Source: DATKRB01 sp036501425 (GTDB lineage: Bacteria > Actinomycetota > Acidimicrobiia > Acidimicrobiales > RAAP-2). Taken from it: a DNA stretch of 63,794 nucleotides. Shown one piece after another: positions 24,485 to 31,961 of this stretch (its first letter is position 1; the number at the start of each line of letters is the position of its first letter). Both the position numbers and the translations under genes were made by a program. The DNA lies in NCBI GenBank assembly GCA_036501425.1, contig DASYAI010000034.1:1-63794 (forward strand), read 5' to 3'. The notes beneath the pieces were generated by a model. It was not told the DNA's origin. It did not search any database and was given only the letters and a program-made list of their open reading frames with translations.

Positions 24485-25351
24485 TCACTGCCTCGGGCCG
24501 CCCGGGTACTTGAGCAGCGACCCCGCATCGACCCGGATCTGCTGGCCGGTGATGTAGCGGGATTCGTCCGAGGCGAGGAACAGGACCAGGTTCGAGATGT
24601 CGACCGGCTCGACGTAGGGAATGGGCATCGCTTGGAACGCAACGAACGCCGGCATCACGTCCTCGCGTGTCGGATGCTCGAGATCGGGTCGGAACGTCGC
24701 ATAGAGACCATCGTTGTGGAGGAGGTGCGTGTTGCAATTGGTCGGATGGACGCCGTTCACCCGAATGAAGCGCGGAGCCAGATGGAGACCCATCTGCTCG
24801 ACGTAGCCGATGAGGGTCCGCTTCGACCACCCGTAGCCGGCGCTGCCCGGGCCCATCTGGGGGTTGCTGGTCGTACCCGGCATCATTCCTGCGGTCGACC
24901 CGGTAACGACGACCGATGCCCCGTCGGGCAGGAACGGGAGAGCCACCGCCACTGCGTTCATGACCCCGACGAGATCCACGTCGACGGCATCGACGAAGTC
25001 CATGGGGTCCGGATCGCCCATGGCCATCGGCAGGATTCCCGCGTTGGCCACCACGACGTCGAGGTGTCCCAGCTCGGCCACCCCGGCTTGGACGGCCTGG
25101 CGCAGCTGCTCGCGGTCACGGACGTCGGCTCGGTGCGCGACGATGCGGCGATCGAGCTTCTCCACCAGCTGCACCGTCTCGGCGAGATCTTCCGGCGTCG
25201 ACAACGGATAGGGGTTCGACTCGATCTGCGCGCAGATGTCGATCGCGATGATGTCGGCCCCTTCTTCCGCCAGCCGGACGGCGTGGCTGCGTCCTTGACC
25301 TCGGGCGGCACCGGTGATGAAGGCGACCTTCCCCTCTAGACGACCTGGCAT
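24485..25351 (-). CDS. Mycofactocin-coupled SDR-family oxidoreductase
   Basis: 288 residues. It starts GRLEGKVAFITGAARGQGRSH, which is the hallmark opening of the mycofactocin-coupled SDR subfamily; the NAD motif is residues 14-20. The insertion IDICAQIESNPYPLSTPEDL after the second strand is also typical. Catalytic residues are Ser152 and YGWSK (Tyr173, Lys177). These enzymes keep a tightly bound nicotinamide that is re-oxidised by mycofactocin rather than by free NAD. The substrate is probably an alcohol. The ATG at 25351 has AGGGGGA 5 nt upstream. A 13-bp inverted repeat lies in its leader. Confidence 0.9.
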   Translation of the reverse strand: MPGRLEGKVAFITGAARGQGRSHAVRLAEEGADIIAIDICAQIESNPYPLSTPEDLAETVQLVEKLDRRIVAHRADVRDREQLRQAVQAGVAELGHLDVVVANAGILPMAMGDPDPMDFVDAVDVDLVGVMNAVAVALPFLPDGASVVVTGSTAGMMPGTTSNPQMGPGSAGYGWSKRTLIGYVEQMGLHLAPRFIRVNGVHPTNCNTHLLHNDGLYATFRPDLEHPTREDVMPAFVAFQAMPIPYVEPVDISNLVLFLASDESRYITGQQIRVDAGSLLKYPGGPRQ

Positions 25352-25648
25352 TGTTTCCCCCTGTCGGATTCGAAACTGGTGCGGAGCGCCGTGCCCTGCT
25401 GGCACGGCGCTCCCAATCCCTCGCGCTCCCCCCTCGCGCCCCAACGTTCCGGGCGTCCGGCCGCCAGCAGCCGGTCCCCCCGAGACGTTCTCTGTCAGAA
25501 CTTTCGTCATGGTACGTCAGTTGGGTCACCGGGTCCACCACGGGTTTGGCCATGCGGCTCCTCGGTCTCGCGCCGTGCCGCGTCCGTCGGCATCCAGGGC
25601 GGCACGCCGAGAGCCCGGAGTGCTGCTTGGTAGGGTGGGTCAAAGCTG
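25352..25648. other. Divergent regulatory gap between the SDR and tetR genes
   Basis: This 297-bp gap separates divergent genes. It holds the inverted repeat at 25383-25413 and a run of GTCA motifs around 25494-25530. TAGGGT at 25631-25636 is a possible -10 box for the TetR gene. No open frame in it looks like a gene. Confidence 0.5.
25383..25413. promoter_or_regulatory. Perfect 13-bp inverted repeat with 5-nt loop
   Basis: GGAGCGCCGTGCC-CTGCT-GGCACGGCGCTCC lies 32-62 nt upstream of the SDR start codon. No T-tract follows on either strand, which argues against a simple terminator. It could be an operator for the divergent TetR regulator or an RNA hairpin in the SDR leader. Confidence 0.7.
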
Positions 25649-26413
25649 TTGACGAAAACGGCGTGGATGAAGGTCGGTCATGTCAACCAAGTGGCAGCAC
25701 GGTCCGCAGGACGAACAGCGGCGGTGGCGCTCGTCGAGCCGTTGACGACCACGCGACAGCCGGAAGCCGAGGGGAACGACGGGTCGGGCGATGGCCGTAA
25801 TCGTCGACGACTGGCTTCGACGCAGTCCATCGAGGATGCCGCCCTCGCGCTCTTCGTCGAGCGGGGATACGACAAGACGACCGCCGAGGATATCGCCTCC
25901 GCCGCCGGTGTCTCGGTACGGACGTTCTTCCGGCACTTCCCCAACGGCAAGCAAGCGGTGGTGCTCCTCGAGACGCGCCGCCACGTGGACATTCTGGAGC
26001 GTGCCCTGCGCAACCGCCCGCCACAGGAGTCGGCCCTGACGGCAATGCGCTCTGCGGTCCGGGACGCAGCTTCCGAGGTCCGGAGCGATGACGCTCGCTA
26101 CGGACCCCGAGATGCGCTGCGAATCTACAATCAGATCGCTGCTGGGCAACCAGATCTCATCGCCACGATCATGGGCGCTCGGCAACTCATGATGGAATCC
26201 CTCGTCGGGCCCATCGCCCTGCGCATGTCCGTCGACCCCGACACCGACGTTCGCCCGCGTGCACTTGTCCATTCCGTGCACGCCGCCATCACGGTGGGCT
26301 GGCTCATCGCCCTGCGCAACAGCGATGTGGACGTACCTGAGCTGGTGGAGGCGGCTCTGGACGTGTTCGAACGAGGCATTGCTGATTCCATGGCGCCGCC
26401 GTCACGCCTTTGA
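25649..26413 (+). CDS. TetR-family transcriptional regulator
   Basis: 254 residues from a TTG at 25649. The DNA-binding helix-turn-helix reads STQSIEDAALALFVERGYD and TTAEDIASAAGVSVRTFFRHF, near residues 56-95. The ligand-binding half is helical with no recognisable substrate motif. About 45 residues precede the HTH, more than usual, so a start at ATG 25667 or GTG 25691 is possible. It is divergent from the mycofactocin-coupled SDR, the usual arrangement for a local repressor. The family includes MftR, which responds to acyl-CoA, but I cannot assign this one to it. Confidence 0.87.
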   Translation: MTKTAWMKVGHVNQVAARSAGRTAAVALVEPLTTTRQPEAEGNDGSGDGRNRRRLASTQSIEDAALALFVERGYDKTTAEDIASAAGVSVRTFFRHFPNGKQAVVLLETRRHVDILERALRNRPPQESALTAMRSAVRDAASEVRSDDARYGPRDALRIYNQIAAGQPDLIATIMGARQLMMESLVGPIALRMSVDPDTDVRPRALVHSVHAAITVGWLIALRNSDVDVPELVEAALDVFERGIADSMAPPSRL

Positions 26414-26428
26414 CGCCGGGGCTGGCGG

Positions 26429-26461
26429 GGCTCGAGAGGCTCGAGAGGCTCGAGAGGCTCG
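26429..26461 (+). repeat. 9-bp tandem repeat between convergent genes
   Basis: GGCTCGAGA is repeated 3.6 times between the TetR stop (26413) and the SDR stop (26462). Each unit contains the palindrome CTCGAG, so the tract can fold on either strand. It could act in termination. Confidence 0.8.
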
Positions 26462-27292
26462 TCATCCCCGGCCCATCATCGCGGTGATCATGGCCTGGTC
26501 GGCCGTCCACGAGCCGGTGAGCGACGCCATCACGTGACCGGCATCCACCAGGAGGTTCACGCCATTGATGCCGCTGGCCGCTTCGCTGTTGAGGAAGACC
26601 ATCGCGTCACCCATCTGGTCAGCCGTCAGGTGAGCGGTACCGGTCGCGTCGCGATAGCCCTGCGCGAAGGCCAGCCAGGTGTCGGCATTGGCCCGGGCGA
26701 GCGGGGTATCCGTCGGACCGGGGCAGATCGCATTGATGCGAACCCCCCGGGCCAAGAATGGAAAGCCCTTCGCAGCAACGTAGCAATTCATGGCTTGTTT
26801 GGAGAAGCTGTAGTTGTCGGTCCCCTCGTGGTCCTGCACCCAGGCGTCCGCTGACTCGAAATCCGGAGTCGCCAGAAACTCGGTGAGGAGGGGGATGCGG
26901 TTCTCCCAACCCAGCCCGGCCACCGACGCGATCATGCAGACGGCGGAGCCCGGGGGAAGCGAGCCGGCAGCGAGCAACCGCTCGATGACGTGCCGATGGC
27001 CGATGAAGTTCGCCTTCATCACCCCCGCCGTGCCATCGGCAACCCCGGCGGCGGCAAATATCGCGTGGATCGGGGCGTCGAGTTGCTCGAGCCCGGCATC
27101 GAGAGCCACTCGATCACGGATGTCGACGTCGATCCATTCTGCGGCTTCCAGCTCCACCGGCGCATAGTCCATCACGACGACTTCGCCACCCAGCCCGGCC
27201 ACCGTCCGAGCGGCAGCGGCCCCCATCCCGGACGCGCCACCGATGACCAACGCTCGCCTTCCCTCGTAACGGAACTTGGTGATGTCACTCAT
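26462..27292 (-). CDS. SDR-family oxidoreductase, hydroxysteroid-dehydrogenase-like
   Basis: 276 residues. The cofactor motif is VIGGASGMG (about 16-24) with an acidic MDYAP after strand two, which suggests NAD(H). Catalytic Ser123 (MIASVAGLG) and YSFSK (Tyr161, Lys165) are present. The insertion between them and the short strand-two region resemble the 3-alpha-hydroxysteroid dehydrogenase/carbonyl reductase group. The substrate is unknown. The ATG at 27292 has CAGGA upstream and lies 17 nt after the amidohydrolase stop, so it forms an operon with the two amidohydrolases upstream. Confidence 0.88.
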   Translation of the reverse strand: MSDITKFRYEGRRALVIGGASGMGAAAARTVAGLGGEVVVMDYAPVELEAAEWIDVDIRDRVALDAGLEQLDAPIHAIFAAAGVADGTAGVMKANFIGHRHVIERLLAAGSLPPGSAVCMIASVAGLGWENRIPLLTEFLATPDFESADAWVQDHEGTDNYSFSKQAMNCYVAAKGFPFLARGVRINAICPGPTDTPLARANADTWLAFAQGYRDATGTAHLTADQMGDAMVFLNSEAASGINGVNLLVDAGHVMASLTGSWTADQAMITAMMGRG

Positions 27293-27309
27293 CCTGGGAG
27301 CACGGGCGC

Positions 27310-28572
27310 CTAAACGGTGACGGGCAGGCCGAAAATGTCGGCGGCGTGACCGCCCAGCAGACGGTCGATCGTCGACGCCTCCACCCCGTGGCTCTCGAGC
27401 ATGCGGCGTGCCTCGTCCGGCGTGCCGGTGTCGTGCTGCGGGTAGCGCGACCCCCAGGCCGCCTTGTCGCCGATCCGGTCGACCATCCGAGCCACCGGGA
27501 GCTCCCAGCTGTCGAACGAGGTCGCGATCCGCTGCCGCTCCCACACCTCTTCGGGTTCGAGGCACACGGGCACGCCACCCTGGCCGCCGAGCCAGAGGTA
27601 GGTCTCGCACTTCTCGAGTGCAAGGGGCACCCACGTCGTGCCCGAGTGGGCGATGGCCACCGGCAGGTCCGGAAGGTCCTCGAACAGGCCGTGGAAGAAC
27701 GCCGTAGTGACGAAGAGCTCTGCGTCCTGCATGTAGGCAACGGGCTCGACGATCGAATGGTTGACGCCAAGGCGTCCGGACACCCGCTCAGCGAACCCAC
27801 CACTCGACACCGCGTCCGCCCCGGTGACATTCGACGACGGGTGGATGCACGCGACCACCCCTAGTTCGGCGCAGCGTTCGAAGACCGGGCGGAAGGGCCG
27901 GTCCTCCACGAAGACAGGGATCGCGCTGGCTTCGGTTTCCGCCCCTACGCCCTGTTGCGCCATCCTCCGGACCATCTGGGCGCCTACCGAGCTACTGGCA
28001 TCCTCGACCTGGTAGAAAGCCGGGCGCAGCAGGGCAGCCCCGATACCCCGTCCGTGGATACGAACCAGTTCTTCGATCGCCGCGGCAGGGTCTTGGAGCG
28101 GCAACACCCCCACGGGGTGGAGCCGGCCGCTCCCCGCTGCGGCGAATTCGCTGATCCAGTCGTTGTACGCCCGGCACAACACGACCGCGGCGTCCCGATC
28201 GACGATCTGGGGAAGGTACTCGTTGAGCAGGGTCGGGTAGACGACCGCTCGGTCCACGCCCATGCGGTCCATGTCGGCAAGGCGGGCGGCCGGGTCCCAC
28301 GCTCCAGGGTTCAGCGGGTGGCCGACGTTGGGATCCAGCGCACCGATCTCGTCCACGGTGACGCCCGGGCGCCAGATCGCCTGCCTGACGATCCGGCTCC
28401 GGTTGAGCCCCTTGGCCGGGCGGCCATTGAGCGTCGTGGTGACCGTGCCGTCCTCGTCGACTCGCGACGAGAACGCCTGGAGTACCGCCTCGCGGTCGGC
28501 CGCGGGGACGTAGTCGTCCCAAAGGGCAGCGGGCTCATAGACATGACTGTCGACGTCAACGACCTCGGCCAT
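27310..28572 (-). CDS. Amidohydrolase-family protein with an altered metal-site motif
   Basis: 420 residues, COG2159/ACMSD-like TIM barrel. The N-terminal motif is VVDVDSHVYEP, and the middle has MDRMGVDRAVVYPT and CRAYNDWISEF. The C-terminal motif, GSDYPHxD in most relatives, reads WGSRYPQHDTG, so the usual metal or catalytic Asp is Arg. Family members hydrolyse C-N or decarboxylate C-C bonds. The activity of this one is uncertain; it could be a partner of the neighbouring amidohydrolase. Its ATG overlaps the stop of that gene by 1 nt (TGATG). Confidence 0.85.
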   Translation of the reverse strand: MAEVVDVDSHVYEPAALWDDYVPAADREAVLQAFSSRVDEDGTVTTTLNGRPAKGLNRSRIVRQAIWRPGVTVDEIGALDPNVGHPLNPGAWDPAARLADMDRMGVDRAVVYPTLLNEYLPQIVDRDAAVVLCRAYNDWISEFAAAGSGRLHPVGVLPLQDPAAAIEELVRIHGRGIGAALLRPAFYQVEDASSSVGAQMVRRMAQQGVGAETEASAIPVFVEDRPFRPVFERCAELGVVACIHPSSNVTGADAVSSGGFAERVSGRLGVNHSIVEPVAYMQDAELFVTTAFFHGLFEDLPDLPVAIAHSGTTWVPLALEKCETYLWLGGQGGVPVCLEPEEVWERQRIATSFDSWELPVARMVDRIGDKAAWGSRYPQHDTGTPDEARRMLESHGVEASTIDRLLGGHAADIFGLPVTV

Positions 28573-29993
28573 CAGTACGCACCCTGCTGGGGCCCGCCGC
28601 CGGCGGATTGCACGGCGGAAAGGCCGGCCACATCGAAACCGAGCTCGCGAAGCTTGTCGGCGTTCTGGCGGGGATGGGCGACCAACTCGGCCCACTCGTC
28701 GAGCTCGGGCCCCTGGGGGAACCAGTCGGGTCGCTCGATGGGGGGTGCCTCCTCGGTGACGAAGAGCTTCGGCTCGATGCCGTACCACCTCGCGGCATTG
28801 GCGCCCAGTAGCTGGTGCTGCACGCCCTCAGGCACGCCAGCAGCCGTCATATTGCGCATGGCGCTCCAGACGTCGGCCCCGTCGTGGTGGTAGGCATCCG
28901 AAGCCCAGATGCCCACGTTCTCGTAGTCCTCCCACTGGCGGAAGACGCCGATCTCGTCGGACTCGAAGGAGATCACCGATTGCTCCGTGAACGCCTCGGA
29001 GGGAAGGCGGTCGCCAGGGTTCGCGCGCTCGCTGCGGTACAGCTTCCAGAGTCGGTCGCACGTGCTCAAGAAGTACGGAAGCCACTCGGCGTTCGACTCG
29101 AAGACCGCCATCTTGAGCCTGCTGTAGCGGTCCAAGAACCCTGAGAGGAGCACCTGGGCCAGCCAGTCCTGCATCTCGTGGATAAAGGAGAACGTCTGCG
29201 AGTCGACCCCGGCCCGGGTGAACAGGTCCCCCGGTGATCCCACATAGTCCGGGCCCAGGGGATGGGGTTGTCCGGGCGCCGGGAAGGTGTGCATCCCGAG
29301 CACCATTCCCGTCTCCTCGAAGGCCCGGAAGACTTCGTCGTAGTCGCCCCCGCCCCGCATCATCGCCTGGCGGATCTCGTTCGGGTACTTCGCCTGGGCG
29401 TCGATGGGCCGGATGAGGCCGACCGGGTGGCCCAGGTCCTTGGCGCGGAAGATCTCCTTGGCCGTACGCACCGGGTCCTGAACGGGTAGCAGGGCCGCCC
29501 CGTAGAGGCGGTCGGGAACCTCGCCGCACCAATCCACGAGGAAATCGTTGTACGCCTGACAGAACGCGTCGACGCCCTCGACGTTCTGGGCAAACGGCAG
29601 GTACATGATGACCATCGTCGGGATCACCAGGACCTGATCGATCCCCATGAGATCCATCTCGGTGATCCGGGCATGAGGGTCGATCGCCCCGTCGTGGTGC
29701 ACGTACGCCCGCTGCTCATCGGTGAGCGGCACCATCGACTGCAGCTTGCGCATGATCTTCTTGTTCATCTGGGGGCCGGCGATACAGATCGGGTTGTACG
29801 ACGGGGCGAAGTGGCCGTTCCCCCCGCCCATGACCGGCTGGGTCCCGTTGAGCCACGCTTCGTCATCGCCACGCCAGTAGGTGTTCCGGACGAGCTCTTT
29901 CTTCGCTTCGGGGACGTAGTCCCAGATCTGCTCGGGATCGTTGATGTGCGCATCGCAGTCGAGCACGGAAAACGACTTGGTCAGACGTGCCAT
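28572..29993 (-). CDS. Amidohydrolase-family protein
   Basis: 473 residues, the same COG2159 family as the next gene but longer. The N-terminal motif is VLDCDAHINDP, the middle has MDLMGIDQVLVIPT and CQAYNDFLVDWCGEVP, His is in MHTFPAPG, then FESNAEWLPYFL, and the C-terminal metal-site motif is WASDAYHHDGAD with the Asp intact. A hydrolase or decarboxylase on a carboxylic or cyclic substrate is likely; the substrate is unknown. The ATG at 29993 is preceded by a GGGGGG tract. It is the first gene of the amidohydrolase-amidohydrolase-SDR operon. Confidence 0.87.
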   Translation of the reverse strand: MARLTKSFSVLDCDAHINDPEQIWDYVPEAKKELVRNTYWRGDDEAWLNGTQPVMGGGNGHFAPSYNPICIAGPQMNKKIMRKLQSMVPLTDEQRAYVHHDGAIDPHARITEMDLMGIDQVLVIPTMVIMYLPFAQNVEGVDAFCQAYNDFLVDWCGEVPDRLYGAALLPVQDPVRTAKEIFRAKDLGHPVGLIRPIDAQAKYPNEIRQAMMRGGGDYDEVFRAFEETGMVLGMHTFPAPGQPHPLGPDYVGSPGDLFTRAGVDSQTFSFIHEMQDWLAQVLLSGFLDRYSRLKMAVFESNAEWLPYFLSTCDRLWKLYRSERANPGDRLPSEAFTEQSVISFESDEIGVFRQWEDYENVGIWASDAYHHDGADVWSAMRNMTAAGVPEGVQHQLLGANAARWYGIEPKLFVTEEAPPIERPDWFPQGPELDEWAELVAHPRQNADKLRELGFDVAGLSAVQSAGGGPQQGAY

Positions 29994-30020
29994 TAGCCCC
30001 CCTATGCCGTCACTACTGGC

Positions 30021-30026
30021 ACGTTA
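30021..30026 (-). promoter_or_regulatory. -10 box TAACGT of the amidohydrolase operon
   Basis: On the minus strand TAACGT ends 27 nt before the ATG at 29993, leaving a short leader with the GGGGGG ribosome site. It lies in the 135-bp gap after nuoN, which holds no gene. Confidence 0.4.
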
Positions 30027-30128
30027 GGCCACCCGGGCGCGCGTGTCCACGGCCGCGATGCGATGGTGGGCGCTCGAGGGCGAGACCGATGACGGGTAGG
30101 CCCAGCGGCAGTGCGGGTCCTGCGCCGG

Positions 30129-31961
30129 CTAGGGCACGAAGAGCAGGGTGGCCCGGTGGGCGAAGTCGGTGAGCGGGCCGGGGATGATCCCGAACACCAC
30201 GCTCACCGCCAGGCAGATCCCGATGCCCACGGCGGCGAGCGCCGGCACGGGCACCCGGGGATGGGCGGCCGCCTCGGCCGCGTCGGCCTCGGCCACCTCG
30301 ACCCCCTCGGTCTGTGGTGCCTCGACCACCTCGGTGCCGGGCGCCTCGACCCCCTCGGCCTTCCCGGCCGGCGCCGGCGCCTCGTCGTCGAACAGCAGGG
30401 CGGCGTTCAGCCGGTCGACCACCCCGAGCCGGCCTCCGGCGAGCGCCAGCCCGCCCGGCGCAGTACCGGCGGGCAGACCACCGAGCGCCGCCAGCGGCGC
30501 GCCGACGGTGACCGCGGCGGGCGCCTCGAAGCCGACGAGTGGCCGGGCCGGCTCGGCCGGGGGCGGGACCGCGGCCGGCCGCCGGCCCGGCGCGTACATG
30601 AGAACCGCCAGGCGGAGGTAGAAGAACGCCGCCACCGCCGCGCTCACCATGGCCACCAGGGCCAGCGGCAACGAGTTGGCGTCGACCGCGGCGACCACCA
30701 CCTGGAACTTGGCCAGGAAGCCGGTGGTGAACGGGGCCCCTGCTTGGGCCAACAAGAGCACGGCGAAGCTCAGGGCCAGGAGCGGCTGGCGGTGCGCCAG
30801 GCCGCGGTAGGCGGTCAGGTCGTGGTCGGCGTCGCCGGACCGGCCGACCAGGGTGACCACGGCGAAGCTGCCGATCACCATGAACGTGTAGGCGAACAGG
30901 TAGTACAGGGCGGAGCTGATCCCCGAGGCGGTGGCCGCCTGCAGGCCGAGCAGCACGAACCCGGCGTGGTTGATCGACGAGTAGGCCAGCATCCGCTTGA
31001 CGTCGCGCTGGACGAGGGCGAGGACCGCCCCGACCAGCAGGCTGGCGACGGCGATGACGTAGACGACCGGCTGCCAATCACCCCGCAGGAGACCGAACGA
31101 CGAGACGAACACCCGGAGGAAGGCGGCGAACCCGCCGATCTTGGCCACCGCCGCCATGAACCCGACCACCGGGGAGGGCGAGCCCTGGTACACGTCGGGG
31201 GTCCACATGTGGAACGGCACGGCGGCCACCTTGAAGGCGAAGCCCACCAGCAGCAGCGCCAGGCCCGCCAGCAGCAGGCCGTCGGAGGCCACGACGGTGT
31301 GGGACAAGAAGGCGGCGATCTGGGCCAGGTTGGTCGACCCGGTGGCGCCGTAGACGAGGGCGATCCCGTAGACGAAGATCGCCGACGAGAAGCCGCCGAG
31401 CACGAAGTACTTGAGGGCGCCCTCGGCCGAGGCGGCCCGGCGGTGGTTGAACGCGGCCAGCACGTAGAGGGCGATGGACATGATCTCGAGCCCGAGGAAC
31501 ACGATGATCAGGTCGTTGGCCTGCCCCATCAGCATGGCGCCGGATGCCGACACCATCGCCAGCACGTGGAACTCGGCCCCCTGGACGTCCTCGCGGCGCA
31601 GGTAGCCGTCCCCGATCAGCGCGGTGACCAGCATCGCCGAGCTGACCAGGATGGCGACGAAGCAGCTGAAGCCGTCCACCGCCACCGCCCGGTCGACCGT
31701 CGTGTAGGCCCCGTGGCTCTGCACGTCGGCCCACTGCCAGATGGCCAGGCCGAGGGCGGTCCCCGAGATCACCACCGTGGCCGCGGTGGCCACCCGCACC
31801 CGCAGCTCCCGGCGGAAGAGGGCCCCGGCGCCGAGCACCAGCACCGCCCCGCCGAGCAGCACCAGCTCGGGGAGGATGCCCAGGTAGCGGATGTGGGGCA
31901 AGGCGATGGTGGGGGTCCCGAGCGCCGACGCCTTGGCGGCCAGCAGGAGGGGTGCGCTCAT
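30129..31961 (-). CDS. nuoN: NADH-quinone oxidoreductase subunit N
   Basis: 610 residues; antiporter-like membrane subunit with about 14 helices. Key charged residues are in GLEIMSIALYVLAAF, the lysine of ALKYFVLGG, FKVAAVPFHMWTPDVYQG and VQRDVKRMLAYSSINHAG. Between the last two helices there is an Ala/Pro/Glu-rich hydrophilic insert of about 120 residues (roughly 455-575), which explains the excess over the usual 480-500. It helps pump protons in complex I. The ATG overlaps the nuoM stop by 4 nt. It is the last gene of the 14-gene operon and has an amber (TAG) stop. Confidence 0.96.
   Translation of the reverse strand: MSAPLLLAAKASALGTPTIALPHIRYLGILPELVLLGGAVLVLGAGALFRRELRVRVATAATVVISGTALGLAIWQWADVQSHGAYTTVDRAVAVDGFSCFVAILVSSAMLVTALIGDGYLRREDVQGAEFHVLAMVSASGAMLMGQANDLIIVFLGLEIMSIALYVLAAFNHRRAASAEGALKYFVLGGFSSAIFVYGIALVYGATGSTNLAQIAAFLSHTVVASDGLLLAGLALLLVGFAFKVAAVPFHMWTPDVYQGSPSPVVGFMAAVAKIGGFAAFLRVFVSSFGLLRGDWQPVVYVIAVASLLVGAVLALVQRDVKRMLAYSSINHAGFVLLGLQAATASGISSALYYLFAYTFMVIGSFAVVTLVGRSGDADHDLTAYRGLAHRQPLLALSFAVLLLAQAGAPFTTGFLAKFQVVVAAVDANSLPLALVAMVSAAVAAFFYLRLAVLMYAPGRRPAAVPPPAEPARPLVGFEAPAAVTVGAPLAALGGLPAGTAPGGLALAGGRLGVVDRLNAALLFDDEAPAPAGKAEGVEAPGTEVVEAPQTEGVEVAEADAAEAAAHPRVPVPALAAVGIGICLAVSVVFGIIPGPLTDFAHRATLLFVP

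Noticed and set aside
26429..26461. CRISPR-like array
   Set aside because: The units are 9 bp with no spacers; it is a simple tandem repeat.
21444..30128. Integrative element or transposon carrying the accessory island
   Set aside because: No integrase, transposase, terminal inverted repeats or tRNA target at either boundary; only base composition and gene content suggest transfer.
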